Position numbers and translations under genes: made by a program
DNA from: UBA11606 sp964504305
Lineage (GTDB): Bacteria; Actinomycetota; Acidimicrobiia; Acidimicrobiales; Aldehydirespiratoraceae
Assembly (NCBI GenBank): GCA_964504305.1
Contig: CAZDEB010000013.1
Location: forward strand, 36,910 to 100,909
Length of the DNA stretch: 64,000 bases
Direction: 5' to 3'
The notes under the pieces: model-generated
What the model was told of the DNA's origin: nothing
Databases searched by the model: none
What the model saw: only the letters and a program-made list of their open reading frames with translations
Shown here: one piece after another, positions 51,945 to 61,235 of the stretch
How positions within the stretch are numbered: position 1 is the first letter of the stretch
Layout of the letters: each line of letters starts with the position of its first letter

Positions 51945-53056
51945 GGCTGTTTCGCACCGAGTTGACCCGGTTCTGGAGTCGGCGCTTCATGTGGGCGGTG
52001 ACCGGTCTGGTGTTTACGATCAGCACGGTGGCGGGGGTAGTTGTTTTTGCCAAGCATTCGGCGACGGTGCCCGACAACGACGCCTACGCAATCGAGCAGG
52101 CTCGGCGCCAAACCGACGAATGTGTCCGGCATTTCACTGAATCCCTGCCCGATTCGGAACGCGAGATGATCGCCTCCGATTTTGGGTTCGACGCTTCATC
52201 GATGACCGAGAACGAATGGGAAGAATTCCTTCGTTCCGAGATGTGCTTCCAGGATCCGGCTTGGTACCGGCCCGATGATCCTCGTTTCTTTGCGACCACG
52301 TTGTTGGTTGACACCTACCAGGCCTACGAGATCGACGACTGGAGCGCCGATCGACGTGACTACAGCACCGCCAACACTTTCCGAAGTGGCGTTCAGACGT
52401 ATCGTCAGGCTGAGGACGGGCTGGTTGGTGTGGTGCCCGTAGTCGCCACGTTCTACCTGGTGATTGCCGTGTTGATAGGGGCGTCGTTTGTTGGCGCCGA
52501 GTACAAGTCGGGCACGCTCGAAAACCTGTTGCTGTGGGAGCCAAGACGGGTACGGGTCCTCTGGACCAAGTTCGCGGCGGGTTTTGTTTCGTCGGCTGTC
52601 TTGACGGCCACTTTGCTCACTTGGCTTACTGCGTTGCTGTATTTCGTGGCGACCCAGCGCGGGTCCACGGGCGCCGTTGATGGTCGGTTCTGGATCGATG
52701 TCGGGTCAACAATCGCACGAGGCGCGGTCATTGGGGGTTTGTTTTTTGTGGCCGCCATGTCTGTGTCGGTCGTTGCCCGCAACACCACCGCAGCAGTTGG
52801 TGTGATTCTTGGCTGGTTCGCGGTCTCCAACATTGTGATCGAGTTGACCGCTCGATGGTTGAGGCCGTGGGAGTTGTTCAACAACTCGACCGCGTTCATC
52901 CGCGAAGCCGACGCGGTCCGGTACACGAAGATTCAGGGCTACTGGAGCACGATCTATTCGCACGGTTATCTACGGGCGGGCATGGTGACCGCGGTGTGGG
53001 TGGCGGTGATGGCCACGGTTGCCACAGCGGTGTTTGTCCGACGCGATATAGATTAA
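51941..53056 (+). CDS. ABC-2 type transporter permease
   Basis: This membrane protein of 371 residues has one N-terminal helix (FMWAVTGLVFTISTVAGVVVFA), an external loop of about 130 residues with three cysteines, and then five or six helices in the C-terminal half, the ABC-2 permease pattern. It pairs with the ATPase gene it overlaps, forming an exporter. Confidence 0.85.
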   Translation: MRLFRTELTRFWSRRFMWAVTGLVFTISTVAGVVVFAKHSATVPDNDAYAIEQARRQTDECVRHFTESLPDSEREMIASDFGFDASSMTENEWEEFLRSEMCFQDPAWYRPDDPRFFATTLLVDTYQAYEIDDWSADRRDYSTANTFRSGVQTYRQAEDGLVGVVPVVATFYLVIAVLIGASFVGAEYKSGTLENLLLWEPRRVRVLWTKFAAGFVSSAVLTATLLTWLTALLYFVATQRGSTGAVDGRFWIDVGSTIARGAVIGGLFFVAAMSVSVVARNTTAAVGVILGWFAVSNIVIELTARWLRPWELFNNSTAFIREADAVRYTKIQGYWSTIYSHGYLRAGMVTAVWVAVMATVATAVFVRRDID

Positions 53057-53085
53057 CGAGCGGCGACTATGGCGGGAGATTTGGT

Positions 53086-53268
53086 GTGAACACCCCTTCA
53101 GGAGACCAAAACGAAATTACCAGTGCGGAGCTGAGTCTCATCAGCCTTGGCGTGGTGATCTTGACCGCGGTCGCGGTATGGCCTTTTGTCGGTTCGGGTG
53201 TGGCGCTGGCCTTTCTTGGGCTGAGCGCCGTCGTCATCGCAATAATGGTTTTGCTGCGTGGGGCTTGA
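53086..53268 (+). CDS. Small two-helix membrane protein, 60 aa
   Basis: GTG 53086 follows GGGAGA by a few bases, 29 bp after the permease stop. After a short polar start (NTPSGDQNEITSAE) come two hydrophobic helices separated by a Gly-containing turn. It may be an accessory of the ABC exporter. No family is recognised. The frame ends 6 bp before the convergent TadG-like gene. Confidence 0.6.
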   Translation: MNTPSGDQNEITSAELSLISLGVVILTAVAVWPFVGSGVALAFLGLSAVVIAIMVLLRGA

Positions 53269-53274
53269 CCCGAC

Positions 53275-55197
53275 CTATTGGGTCAGTACCGGTAACACGC
53301 CTGGCAACAGCGCAACCCCGGGTTTGTTCCCGGTCGCGAACACCACCGATTCTTGGCCTGCGGTGACATATCCCGACAGCGACAGGTTCATGTAGGCCGG
53401 TGGGGTGCCGGCGTTCAGTGGTCGCAGATCGATCGCGGTGGTCGAACCGCCGACAAGGTTGCCGGTGAAGTAGACGGTGCCGTCGGGGTAAGTGAGCGTG
53501 ACCCGGAACTCGTCAAACAGCGACAGGTTGGTGTCGGGGGTCAACACGAGCGTTGTCCATATTCGTGTTGTTCCATCGGCACACGTACAGGGTGCGATTG
53601 TGGTGTTGACCCCACCTCCCGCCGAGCATGGGTATTGACCATCATCGATCGAGAACGAGTACAAGAATCCGGTGTGACCAAGCGCGTAAATGCAGCTGCC
53701 GCCGTCGGAGACGTAGGCGTACTCTTCGGTCTTGAGCGAACTCCAGTTGGAGGCCGCTATCGCGCATTGGGAGTTGGTGGTCCAGTCCCAGCATTCGGCT
53801 TTGCTGGATTTACGAAACGGAAAGAACGTTCGCGTGTGGCCTTGGGCGGTAACACCGTGGGCCGGTTGTTCACCGGTGTCTTTGGTGAACGTCCAAGGCA
53901 TCAGAGCGCCGCGGGAGTTGCCGGACTGGTCCCAGCACTCGTGACCGGTAGCCGGTTTACCGCCGCCTTTTCCGGCAAACGCGCAGACACCGTTGACGTT
54001 GCCGCCGGTGTCGAATGTGAGGAACATGTAGGGGCGTTGGCCCGTGGTGTGCACCGCGCCGAAGCCACTGCACGCGGCGTTGGTGTTTGTGTCCCAGCAG
54101 TGCACCGAACTGGTGCCGTCGGCGGGGTCGAGATCGAGGTAGATCCTGCCGCTGGGTGCGAGTTCCATGTCGAACTGCATTCCGTCGGTGTTGATTCCAC
54201 CGGCGATTCCTCCACCCCCCGACGGCGTTGCGTCGTGGACTCCCGATAACGCCGTGTTCTTGGGGTAGCCCGAGCACGCACCAGCGCTGGCAGTGTCGTA
54301 GCAATACATCCGGTTGTCGTCGCCGTACATGAACAGCCGAGATCCCACTACTTCGGGTCCGTCGATGCGGGATTTGCCGTCGCGGTCGCTGTTGGCGCTG
54401 TAGGACGCGAGTGGGAACGGGTTGGAGAACCCGGTGCACGTCGAGTGAAAGTTGCCGTCCCAACAACCCAGCCCGACCGAACCGCTGGTCTGCACAATGA
54501 AGTACACCTTGGTGTTGATGGCGGCCAGCTTCGGGGTGTAGTTGGTGACCATGCCCGAGTAGGCCTCGTGAGGGTAGTAGTTGACGTTGCCGCCAACGTC
54601 GCACAGGCTCTCGGTCACCATGTCGGTGCACACGAGGGTGGGGCCGCTGATGTGGTGAAAGATGTTGAAGATCTTGGTGCCAGCCACGGTTGGTTCGTAG
54701 CCATCGCCGCCGGTACCGGCGTTTACCAAGGTGGTAATGCCGGGCGGGATCAGCACTGACGGCGCGCACACCGCGCCGCAGCTATTCAGGGCGGCGCTGG
54801 CGGTGCGCGATGCGTCGACCTGATCGACGACGAGCCCCGCAAAAATCGTGGTGAGGTCGGTTTCGGTGATTTCGACCTGCGCTTCATCTCCGCCGAACGC
54901 GTTCACCGAAAAAGTCACGCCGACGGAGACGTCGGGATCGGCGGGGTCGAAACCGTTTTGGGTGGCGATTTCGCGGGCCACCGAGGTGCCGGCAAGTTCG
55001 GCGGCCGACCGGCTGCCGGTGGTTGCTTCAACCCGCGTCAGTTCGCTGACGGCGGCGAGAGCGCCCAGGTCGGCGGCCCGCTGTTCGCGAGAACCGGTGT
55101 TGTACCAAAGACCCAGGTCGAGCGCGAAGGCCGCCATGATCATCAGAACGGTTAGTACGAGGGTGGCCTGGATGAGGATGTACCCGCGTTCGTTCAT
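53275..55197 (-). CDS. TadG-like pseudopilin with large Cys-rich C-terminal domain
   Basis: This 640-residue protein starts MNERGYILIQATLVLTVLMIMAAFALDLG, followed by GSREQRAADLGALAAVSELTR, the Tad/TadG N-terminal domain. The C-terminal 430 residues are exported and contain at least six repeats with a C-[WYT]-D ... C core, for example GLGCWDGNFHSTCTGF, MYCYDTASAGACSGYP and VHCWDTNTNAACSGF, each about 45-60 residues apart, suggesting a disulphide-stabilised propeller. It is the last gene of a leftward three-gene operon; its start overlaps the TadE stop by 4 bp. Confidence 0.8.
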   Translation of the reverse strand: MNERGYILIQATLVLTVLMIMAAFALDLGLWYNTGSREQRAADLGALAAVSELTRVEATTGSRSAAELAGTSVAREIATQNGFDPADPDVSVGVTFSVNAFGGDEAQVEITETDLTTIFAGLVVDQVDASRTASAALNSCGAVCAPSVLIPPGITTLVNAGTGGDGYEPTVAGTKIFNIFHHISGPTLVCTDMVTESLCDVGGNVNYYPHEAYSGMVTNYTPKLAAINTKVYFIVQTSGSVGLGCWDGNFHSTCTGFSNPFPLASYSANSDRDGKSRIDGPEVVGSRLFMYGDDNRMYCYDTASAGACSGYPKNTALSGVHDATPSGGGGIAGGINTDGMQFDMELAPSGRIYLDLDPADGTSSVHCWDTNTNAACSGFGAVHTTGQRPYMFLTFDTGGNVNGVCAFAGKGGGKPATGHECWDQSGNSRGALMPWTFTKDTGEQPAHGVTAQGHTRTFFPFRKSSKAECWDWTTNSQCAIAASNWSSLKTEEYAYVSDGGSCIYALGHTGFLYSFSIDDGQYPCSAGGGVNTTIAPCTCADGTTRIWTTLVLTPDTNLSLFDEFRVTLTYPDGTVYFTGNLVGGSTTAIDLRPLNAGTPPAYMNLSLSGYVTAGQESVVFATGNKPGVALLPGVLPVLTQ

Positions 55198-55799
55198 GGC
55201 AGATCTCCGAGGGTGGGAAGTCGGTAGGACACCGAATGGTCGCTGAGTTGAATACCTCCGCCTGGAACAATGCCGGTGAGCCAGCGATGGTCGATGCTCA
55301 CCGCGACTCCGACCCGATCGGTGGGCGCGAAGACCGTGTCTCGGGTAGTCGGGCACAAGAATCGGTCGGGTTCGCCGGCGCAGGCCGGGTCAACGAAGTC
55401 TGCGGCAGTGGCGGTAGCTACGTAGCTGCCGTGAAAGATCGTGCACTGACCTTGGATACCGGTTGATCCAAATGACAGGGCGGCCGCCGCGGCCTCGCAA
55501 GCCTTGGGAGGACCACCAGAGTCGGTGCTCGCTACGCGGTAGATCATCAGCCAGTCGAGGTCGTCGAGCGAATCGGTTGTGGCTCGGACTCGTTCGATGG
55601 TTTTGAAGTCGATCAGTCGAGTGGTGTCGCCCCGGGTTTCTTCGAGCGTTGCGGCCCGCACAGTGGATGCCGCGTTGGTTGATGATCGCCAGGCCAACCC
55701 GAACTCGGCGATCCCCATCATCAACATGATGAGCAAGGGAAGAATCAACGCGGTCTCGACGATGACCGCACCGCGCTCGTGAACTTCGATTCGACTCAT
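55194..55799 (-). CDS. TadE-like pseudopilin
   Basis: These 201 residues start MSRIEVHERGAVIVETALILPLLIMLMMGIAEFGLAW, the TadE pattern: a short basic cytoplasmic part, the conserved RGAxxVE before the helix, then an exported beta-rich domain with four cysteines. TadE proteins are minor components or assembly factors of Flp-type pili. The ATG overlaps the stop of the upstream TadE gene (TGA shares bases), and the 3' end overlaps the TadG-like gene. Confidence 0.85.
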   Translation of the reverse strand: MSRIEVHERGAVIVETALILPLLIMLMMGIAEFGLAWRSSTNAASTVRAATLEETRGDTTRLIDFKTIERVRATTDSLDDLDWLMIYRVASTDSGGPPKACEAAAAALSFGSTGIQGQCTIFHGSYVATATAADFVDPACAGEPDRFLCPTTRDTVFAPTDRVGVAVSIDHRWLTGIVPGGGIQLSDHSVSYRLPTLGDLP

Positions 55800-56350
55800 C
55801 AGATACCTGCGGAGTATTCGATCGAGAGGATTGTCTTGCTGGTAATCGTCGAGCCGCGGTAGATGCCGGTGAGCGACGGGTATTCGTAGCGGATCCACAC
55901 TCCGAGCAACTCGTTGCCCTGCCGATCCGCGGGACACCAACGGCAGGTGAGCGAAGCGGCCGACTTGTCGAAATCGGCTGGCCGATAGACGGTGCAGTTG
56001 TCGATCGATGACCCGCTGTGGGTACCGGTGAGGCAACTTGGTGGTGGGTTGGTGTCCGCCGACGTTGCTTTGAAGATCACTACCCGTTCGACGTTGGCCC
56101 GTCCGTCGATGAGGCGGATCTCGATCTCGTCAAGAATTGCGACGTCAGCGCCCACGTCGCTGCCCGCGATGGTGCCGACCCGAGCGCTGTACGAAACGGC
56201 CTGTTCGACCGACAAGTTGGCCTTCATTAGCCAGCCGGCCTCGAAGATGCCCAGCAGGACAGCGATGACAAGTGGGGTGATCAAAGCTGCTTCGACCACC
56301 GCGGTGCCGCGCTCGCGGGATGGTTTGGTCGTTTTGGTAGCGACGTGCAC
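55799..56350 (-). CDS. TadE-like pseudopilin
   Basis: The core starts KPSRERGTAVVEAALITPLVIAVLLGIFEAGWLM, the TadE signature, followed by an exported domain with four cysteines. The start is uncertain: GTG 56350 (HVATKTTKPSRERG) gives the typical short cytoplasmic end and has a TAGCCT -10-like box about 11 nt upstream; ATG 56422 would add 24 residues. It is first of three genes. No TadA, TadB or TadC is in the window, so the secretion machinery must be elsewhere. Confidence 0.82.
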   Translation of the reverse strand: MHVATKTTKPSRERGTAVVEAALITPLVIAVLLGIFEAGWLMKANLSVEQAVSYSARVGTIAGSDVGADVAILDEIEIRLIDGRANVERVVIFKATSADTNPPPSCLTGTHSGSSIDNCTVYRPADFDKSAASLTCRWCPADRQGNELLGVWIRYEYPSLTGIYRGSTITSKTILSIEYSAGI

Positions 56351-56496
56351 GTGGTGCCTTAAGGCTAGATGACCTGGGTCGTTTGGCCCATAGAGTCCTT
56401 CGTCTTGTTGAATGGCGTTCATTAGCGAAAATTGCGGCCCCGAATTAGCTTGTCGATGTTGACGTTGATGTTGGCGTCTGGTCGGAGGTTGAGATC

Positions 56497-57486
56497 GTGG
56501 GCGTAGCGGTGCCTTTCCCATCTACCCAGCCGGTTGGTTACGACTGGATGGGTGACGAGCCACGGTTTGACCCGCAGCGTCATCTGCAACTCGAGGCGCC
56601 GAGCGAGATCGTGACATTGGCCGATCTCGGCTATTCCGCGGCCGAAATCGCCACCAAGGCCACGCCGGTTGCGGCATCGTCGCCGTTTCGGATTTTGAGC
56701 GACGAAGGAGCCGCGGTGATGCTCGACGTTGGCCGTCGGCTTCGTCAGCATGTGAAACCGGCGGGGGAACGCATCGAGCAAATGGTACGAGGGGGCTGCT
56801 ATCGCTCGCAGTGGCTACGCGACTTGTGCATCAGCCAAGAGGTCAGCGACCACCTCGAATCGATTTACGGAATCGAGATCGCCCCTCATCCAATGCCGTT
56901 GCACCTCGGGCATCTCAACTATGAGCCGACGCGAATCGAGACCGCCATCGACAAATGGCATCACGACACCCTTCCTCTCGATTTTGTGATGATGGTGACT
57001 GATCCGGGCAAAGTGTCAGGTGGACGGTTCGAGTATTTCTTGGGTACGAAACAACAAGCAGCCGAGTTGGCCAGCGAGGGCAAGACTCCTCCGCCCGAAC
57101 AAACAGTGGCGCCCGAATTTGTGGGGCCCGGCTACGGCATTGCGCTACACGGCGACATGGTCGTGCACCGCGCCGGGCCGTTGCACGACCTTGGCGAACG
57201 CATCTCGATGGTCAACGGTTACGTCGCGCTCGATACCTCGCGTGACGAGCAGAGCCGTTCGGCTGACCTCATCGTGGTCGACGATAAGGAAGTGTTGTGG
57301 ACCGAGTGGGCCAAGATGGCTGCTTGGCGTTCTCATGGTCGTCTCGGTGCGTTGATCGAGCAACTCGAGTTCACCAGTGACCGCGACGCAGTGATCGCCG
57401 AACTCGAGTCGGCGATCGGCGATGCGACCCGCGCCATCGACGAGATGCGTCACGGTTCTGACGTCATTGCCCACTACGGCGGCTAG
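56497..57486 (+). CDS. Fe(II)/2OG-type oxygenase-like protein
   Basis: The 329 residues contain DKWHHDTLPLDFVMMVTD (HxD at about 155-157), GGRFEYFLG, GDMVVHRAGPL (distal His) and ERISMVNGYVAL (Arg for the co-substrate), the double-stranded beta-helix set of Fe/2OG oxygenases. The substrate is unknown. GTG 56497 follows GGAGG at 56484-56488. The sulfotransferase gene follows after 3 bp, starting a four-gene rightward run. Confidence 0.7.
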   Translation: MGVAVPFPSTQPVGYDWMGDEPRFDPQRHLQLEAPSEIVTLADLGYSAAEIATKATPVAASSPFRILSDEGAAVMLDVGRRLRQHVKPAGERIEQMVRGGCYRSQWLRDLCISQEVSDHLESIYGIEIAPHPMPLHLGHLNYEPTRIETAIDKWHHDTLPLDFVMMVTDPGKVSGGRFEYFLGTKQQAAELASEGKTPPPEQTVAPEFVGPGYGIALHGDMVVHRAGPLHDLGERISMVNGYVALDTSRDEQSRSADLIVVDDKEVLWTEWAKMAAWRSHGRLGALIEQLEFTSDRDAVIAELESAIGDATRAIDEMRHGSDVIAHYGG

Positions 57487-57489
57487 CCA

Positions 57490-58641
57490 ATGGATTTGGC
57501 TGATCCGCGCAACTGTTACCCGGCGGTGCTGATTAGCGAGGCTGAGCGTCGGGCCGATTGCGAACTCGACCCCAACGGGTCGTACCTAGAAGGCCTCACC
57601 CTCGTGTGTAACGGTTTGCGAGGCGACCGTGTGACGAGCGATGGGCGCAAGATGTTGGCCACCGATGCCATCAAGTACTTGGTCAACCGGGCCAAGATTG
57701 ACGACTATCACCAACGCCATCTCGACCTTGCCACCTCTGTGATCGAGCAGCCGATTGTGATACTCGGGCTCCCGCGCACCGGCACAACGGTGCTTTCGTA
57801 TTTGTTCGATCAGGATCCGCAGTGGCGCAGTTTGCTCAACTGGGAAGCAGTGCAGTCGGTGCCGCCGCCGACCACGGCAACGTTGCGAACCGATCGCCGG
57901 TGTCTCGAGTTGCTCGAGTTCCAGGAAACGGTGTTCCCGCTTATCGATCCGCCACCACCTCATTGGGAGTGGGCCAATGGTCCAACCGAATGCACATTTT
58001 TGTTGGCGCAGGACTTCAAAGCGGCGATGTGGGAAACCCGTATACCCAATGAGGCTTACCGCGAGTTCATCGCCAATTGCGACATGAGTTCGGCTTACCG
58101 CCACCACCGCCGCGCCCTGCAGGTTTTGCAGCACCATGCCCCCGGGAGGTGGGTGCTCAAGATGCCGGCCCACGCGTTCTTTGTTGACGCGTTGCTGGCC
58201 GAATACCCCGATGTGCGCGTCATTTGGGCTCATCGTGATCCTTACAAAGCCACTGCCTCGTTCATGGACCTCGTGGGGTTTGCTCACGGCCTGAGTCTCG
58301 GCTCACCCGATATCGAGTGGATTCGAAACACTTATCCGGATCGGTTGCTGGCCCACATCGAAAGGGCCCGTCCCGCTTTGGCCAACCGTGATGTGCACCA
58401 CGTGCACTTTCTGGACTTCATCAACGATCCGATCGGTTCAATGGAAGGCATCTACGAGTGGATCGGCGCGACCCTCGACGATGATGTTCGCACGTCGATG
58501 ACGAACTGGCTCGCAGAAGATCCGATCCGCCGGCCCCGGTCTCGTCCGTATGGTCTGGCGGAATGGGGGTTGTCGCGGGAAGAACTCGAGCCTCGGTTCG
58601 GCGACTATGTTCGTGATTTCGGAGTTGGCGAGGAGCCGTAG
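57490..58641 (+). CDS. Sulfotransferase family protein
   Basis: These 383 residues contain the PAPS 5'-phosphosulfate loop ILGLPRTGTTVLSYLFDQD (about 92-110) and a 3'-phosphate-binding RVIWAHRDPYKATASF segment. Bacterial members sulfate lipids, glycans or metabolites. The acceptor is unknown. It lies 3 bp after the oxygenase gene and 23 bp before an alkylsulfatase-like gene. Confidence 0.85.
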   Translation: MDLADPRNCYPAVLISEAERRADCELDPNGSYLEGLTLVCNGLRGDRVTSDGRKMLATDAIKYLVNRAKIDDYHQRHLDLATSVIEQPIVILGLPRTGTTVLSYLFDQDPQWRSLLNWEAVQSVPPPTTATLRTDRRCLELLEFQETVFPLIDPPPPHWEWANGPTECTFLLAQDFKAAMWETRIPNEAYREFIANCDMSSAYRHHRRALQVLQHHAPGRWVLKMPAHAFFVDALLAEYPDVRVIWAHRDPYKATASFMDLVGFAHGLSLGSPDIEWIRNTYPDRLLAHIERARPALANRDVHHVHFLDFINDPIGSMEGIYEWIGATLDDDVRTSMTNWLAEDPIRRPRSRPYGLAEWGLSREELEPRFGDYVRDFGVGEEP

Positions 58642-58664
58642 GCGCTCAGGTTGGGAAGGCGAGC

Positions 58665-60029
58665 ATGACCGCAGATGACGACGCTCGTAATCGTCTAAGG
58701 GTCAAGGTGGTGCTGTCGGATCCACGACTCACCGAGGCCATCGTGGGTGGAGGAGGGTTTGGAGGAGTGCACTCGCCCGCGGTGGCGCAGAACATGTTCG
58801 ATCCCCGCCACCAACAAGCGATTCGTTCGGCCCGCAAACTAACGACAGTGGTCGAGACCGGCCCGAGGTCTTGGCTGGTGCGGCTTCCGATGGTCAACGC
58901 GGCGGTGTTCGAAACCGACGATGGGTTGGTGGTTGTCGATACCGGCATGGCACCGGGTGGTCCGGCGATTCTCGATGCGGTCCGTTCGGTGAGCACTGCG
59001 CCGATTCACACCATCATTTACACCCACGCCCATGTTGATCACTGCATGGGCACTTGGGCTCTACTCGAGGATCGCCCCGAGATCGTTGCCCACGTCGACG
59101 CGGCAGCGCGGTTCGAGCGCTACGTGAAGCTGAGGGGTTCGGTGTCGCGGTACATGTCGCAACCTCTCGATTCGTTTCCGTCGGGTGGCGGTGACTGGAT
59201 CGCTCCCACCCGCACGTTTAGCGACTCGTTGTCGTTGGAGATCGGCGGCGAGCAGTTCGACCTGGTCCACCGACGCGGCGAGACCGATGATCAACTTTAT
59301 GTCTCGGTTCCCGGTCGCCGAATCGTGGCCAGCGCCGACTACTACCAAGGGTTCTTGCCCAACGCTGGTAACGGCAAGCGGGTGCAGCGCTACGTCGAAG
59401 AGTGGGCGTTGGCGTTGCGCGAGATGGTGGCCCTTCATCCAACGACGCTCATGCCGGGGCACGGCGAACCCATTGTCGACGATCAACTAGCCATCGCCGA
59501 AGTGTTGTCGGTCCATGCGGCGGCGCTCGAGCACATTGTTGATCACACGCTGGCGGGCCTCAACGATCGGCTTCGTCAAGACGTGATCGCCGACTCGGTT
59601 GAGTTGCCGGCGGAGTTGGTCAGTGATCCAACTCTCAACGAGCAGTACGTTTCGGCGGCCGACATTTCGCGCATGGTGATGAAGCAGTACTGCGGATGGT
59701 GGGACGACATAGCGTCGCATTGGTCGCCGGCGCGGTTTGATCAACAAAGCGCGATGGTTTGTGAACTCGCCGGGGGTGTCGAAGCACTGGTTCAGAGGGC
59801 ACGGGCTATGGCTGCCAGCGATCCAGTGATGGCGTGTCACCTGATCGATTGGGCGTGGTACGGCGACGTTGGCAACGCGGCCACCGCCGACGCCGTTCTC
59901 GAGATTTACATCAACCGCGTGGCGACCTCGGGCAGCAATACTCAGGAGGCGCTGATGTATCTCGATCACATGACCGATGTGCGCCTGGCTGTCGAAAATG
60001 GGCGTACCGAGACTGGGCAGTCGATCTAG
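58665..60029 (+). CDS. Metallo-beta-lactamase fold hydrolase, alkylsulfatase-like
   Basis: This is an MBL-fold enzyme of 454 residues with TIIYTHAHVDHCMGTW (HxHxDH at about 121-126), DTGMAPGG, and LMPGHGEPIVDD. The C-terminal half includes QYCGWWDDIASHWSPA, resembling the alkylsulfatase dimerisation domain, but the SCP2-like third domain of full alkylsulfatases is absent. It may cleave sulfate esters or be a related hydrolase. The gene directly upstream encodes a sulfotransferase. Confidence 0.78.
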   Translation: MTADDDARNRLRVKVVLSDPRLTEAIVGGGGFGGVHSPAVAQNMFDPRHQQAIRSARKLTTVVETGPRSWLVRLPMVNAAVFETDDGLVVVDTGMAPGGPAILDAVRSVSTAPIHTIIYTHAHVDHCMGTWALLEDRPEIVAHVDAAARFERYVKLRGSVSRYMSQPLDSFPSGGGDWIAPTRTFSDSLSLEIGGEQFDLVHRRGETDDQLYVSVPGRRIVASADYYQGFLPNAGNGKRVQRYVEEWALALREMVALHPTTLMPGHGEPIVDDQLAIAEVLSVHAAALEHIVDHTLAGLNDRLRQDVIADSVELPAELVSDPTLNEQYVSAADISRMVMKQYCGWWDDIASHWSPARFDQQSAMVCELAGGVEALVQRARAMAASDPVMACHLIDWAWYGDVGNAATADAVLEIYINRVATSGSNTQEALMYLDHMTDVRLAVENGRTETGQSI

Positions 60030-60038
60030 AGTCGTCCG
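60027..60038 (+). promoter_or_regulatory. -10 box of a probable leaderless promoter
   Basis: TAGAGT at 60027-60032 overlaps the stop of the MBL gene and is followed by 6 nt and ATG 60039. Confidence 0.4.
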
Positions 60039-60707
60039 ATGACTGATAGCCAACAGCCCGCATCTGCTCGTACGACACTGAAGCGGGGCAAGGATCGGGC
60101 TGTTTATGCCCGCTCGGAGATCCGCGAGGTTCTCGAAGCGGGTTTGATCGCTCACGTTGGTGTGGTTACCGAGCAGGGCCCCATCGTGTTGCCCATGGTG
60201 TACGGACTTCGCGATGACGAGATTTTGATTCACGGCGGTGTTGCCAATGCGATGCTGCGGGGTGGCCGGTCGGCTGATGTTTGCATCACTGTGACGATTG
60301 TTGACGGTTTGGTGGTGGCCCGTACTCCGCTTCACAACTCGATGAACTATCGCTCGGTGGTGATTCGGGGCGAGGCCACCCTTGTCGATGGTGACGACAA
60401 GTTCGCCGCGCTCAAAATCATCAACGACCACATCGCCCCGATGTGGGACACCGCCCGCCCGCCGAGTGACGCCGAGTTCAGGCAGACCATGGTTCTCAGC
60501 GTTGAGCTCACCGAAGCTTCGGCCAAGATTCGTGGCGGCGATCCAATCGACGACGAATCCGATATCGATGGTCCGTACTGGGCCGGAGTGCTTCCCCTCA
60601 ACACCAGTTGGGGCGACCCAATTGCGTCGGCCGATCTGCGAGGGGACCCAGCCATCCCGGATGGGGTGATTCAACGGGCCGGCACAAACGCTCACCCCAA
60701 CGGCTAG
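60039..60707 (+). CDS. PPOX/NimA-like FMN-binding split-barrel protein
   Basis: These 222 residues have the order LKRGKDRAVYARSEIREVLEAGLIAHVGVVTEQGPIVLPMVYGLRDDEILIHGG and RSVVIRGEATLVDGDDKFAALKIINDHIAP, close to nitroimidazole-resistance (NimA-like) and PPOX proteins that bind FMN. The substrate is unknown. It lies 9 bp after the MBL gene with its own -10 box. Confidence 0.85.
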   Translation: MTDSQQPASARTTLKRGKDRAVYARSEIREVLEAGLIAHVGVVTEQGPIVLPMVYGLRDDEILIHGGVANAMLRGGRSADVCITVTIVDGLVVARTPLHNSMNYRSVVIRGEATLVDGDDKFAALKIINDHIAPMWDTARPPSDAEFRQTMVLSVELTEASAKIRGGDPIDDESDIDGPYWAGVLPLNTSWGDPIASADLRGDPAIPDGVIQRAGTNAHPNG

Positions 60708-60710
60708 CGG

Positions 60711-61235
60711 TCAACTGCTGGTCGGTGATTCGGCGAGAAGATCTTCGACGATCAGGCGGCCGCGCTCAGGAACCGGGTCGTCTGGGAACACCGTTCGGAC
60801 GACGGCGAACACATCTTCAGGGGTCCGAAGGCCGAGATGATCAGTCAGTAGAACAATGTCGGCTAGGTCGGTTTGGCGCGCCGAGCGGACTTTCATTGCT
60901 AACAAACGGTCGGCGCTCGCGGCGATAACTCGTAGCGAGGGATTGTCAAATACAACGATCCCTCGACGGTCTTGTGAGGTCGGTAGGTACGCACTTGCTT
61001 GCTCGTTGAGCCAACTGCCGGGCAGTCCAAGCTGGCGACCTACAACGCGGACGGCTTCGGTAAGTGGCCCGTATCCTTCGAGGATCAGCCCATCAATGTC
61101 GCGGGTCACGCGTTCGCCGTCGTAGGCCAGAGCGATTGCTGTGCCACCAACGATGTAGACGCGTGCGGTGACATTCTGGCCTCGGAGATGATCAGCGGTT
61201 GCGTCAAGCGCGGCGCGCAACTCGTCGGCGTTCAT
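60711..61235 (-). CDS. Nucleotidyltransferase (DUF6036-like), possible toxin
   Basis: The 174 residues include RVYIVGGTAIALAYDGERVTRDIDGLI, the nucleotidyltransferase GG and D-x-D pattern seen in DUF6036/AbiEii-like proteins, and DRLLAMKVRSARQTDLADIVLL (Lys and Asp typical of the fold). Such proteins often act as the toxic or tRNA-modifying half of toxin-antitoxin modules. The ATG overlaps the stop of the 129-residue gene upstream (TAATG), showing translational coupling. The role is inference. Confidence 0.65.
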   Translation of the reverse strand: MNADELRAALDATADHLRGQNVTARVYIVGGTAIALAYDGERVTRDIDGLILEGYGPLTEAVRVVGRQLGLPGSWLNEQASAYLPTSQDRRGIVVFDNPSLRVIAASADRLLAMKVRSARQTDLADIVLLTDHLGLRTPEDVFAVVRTVFPDDPVPERGRLIVEDLLAESPTSS

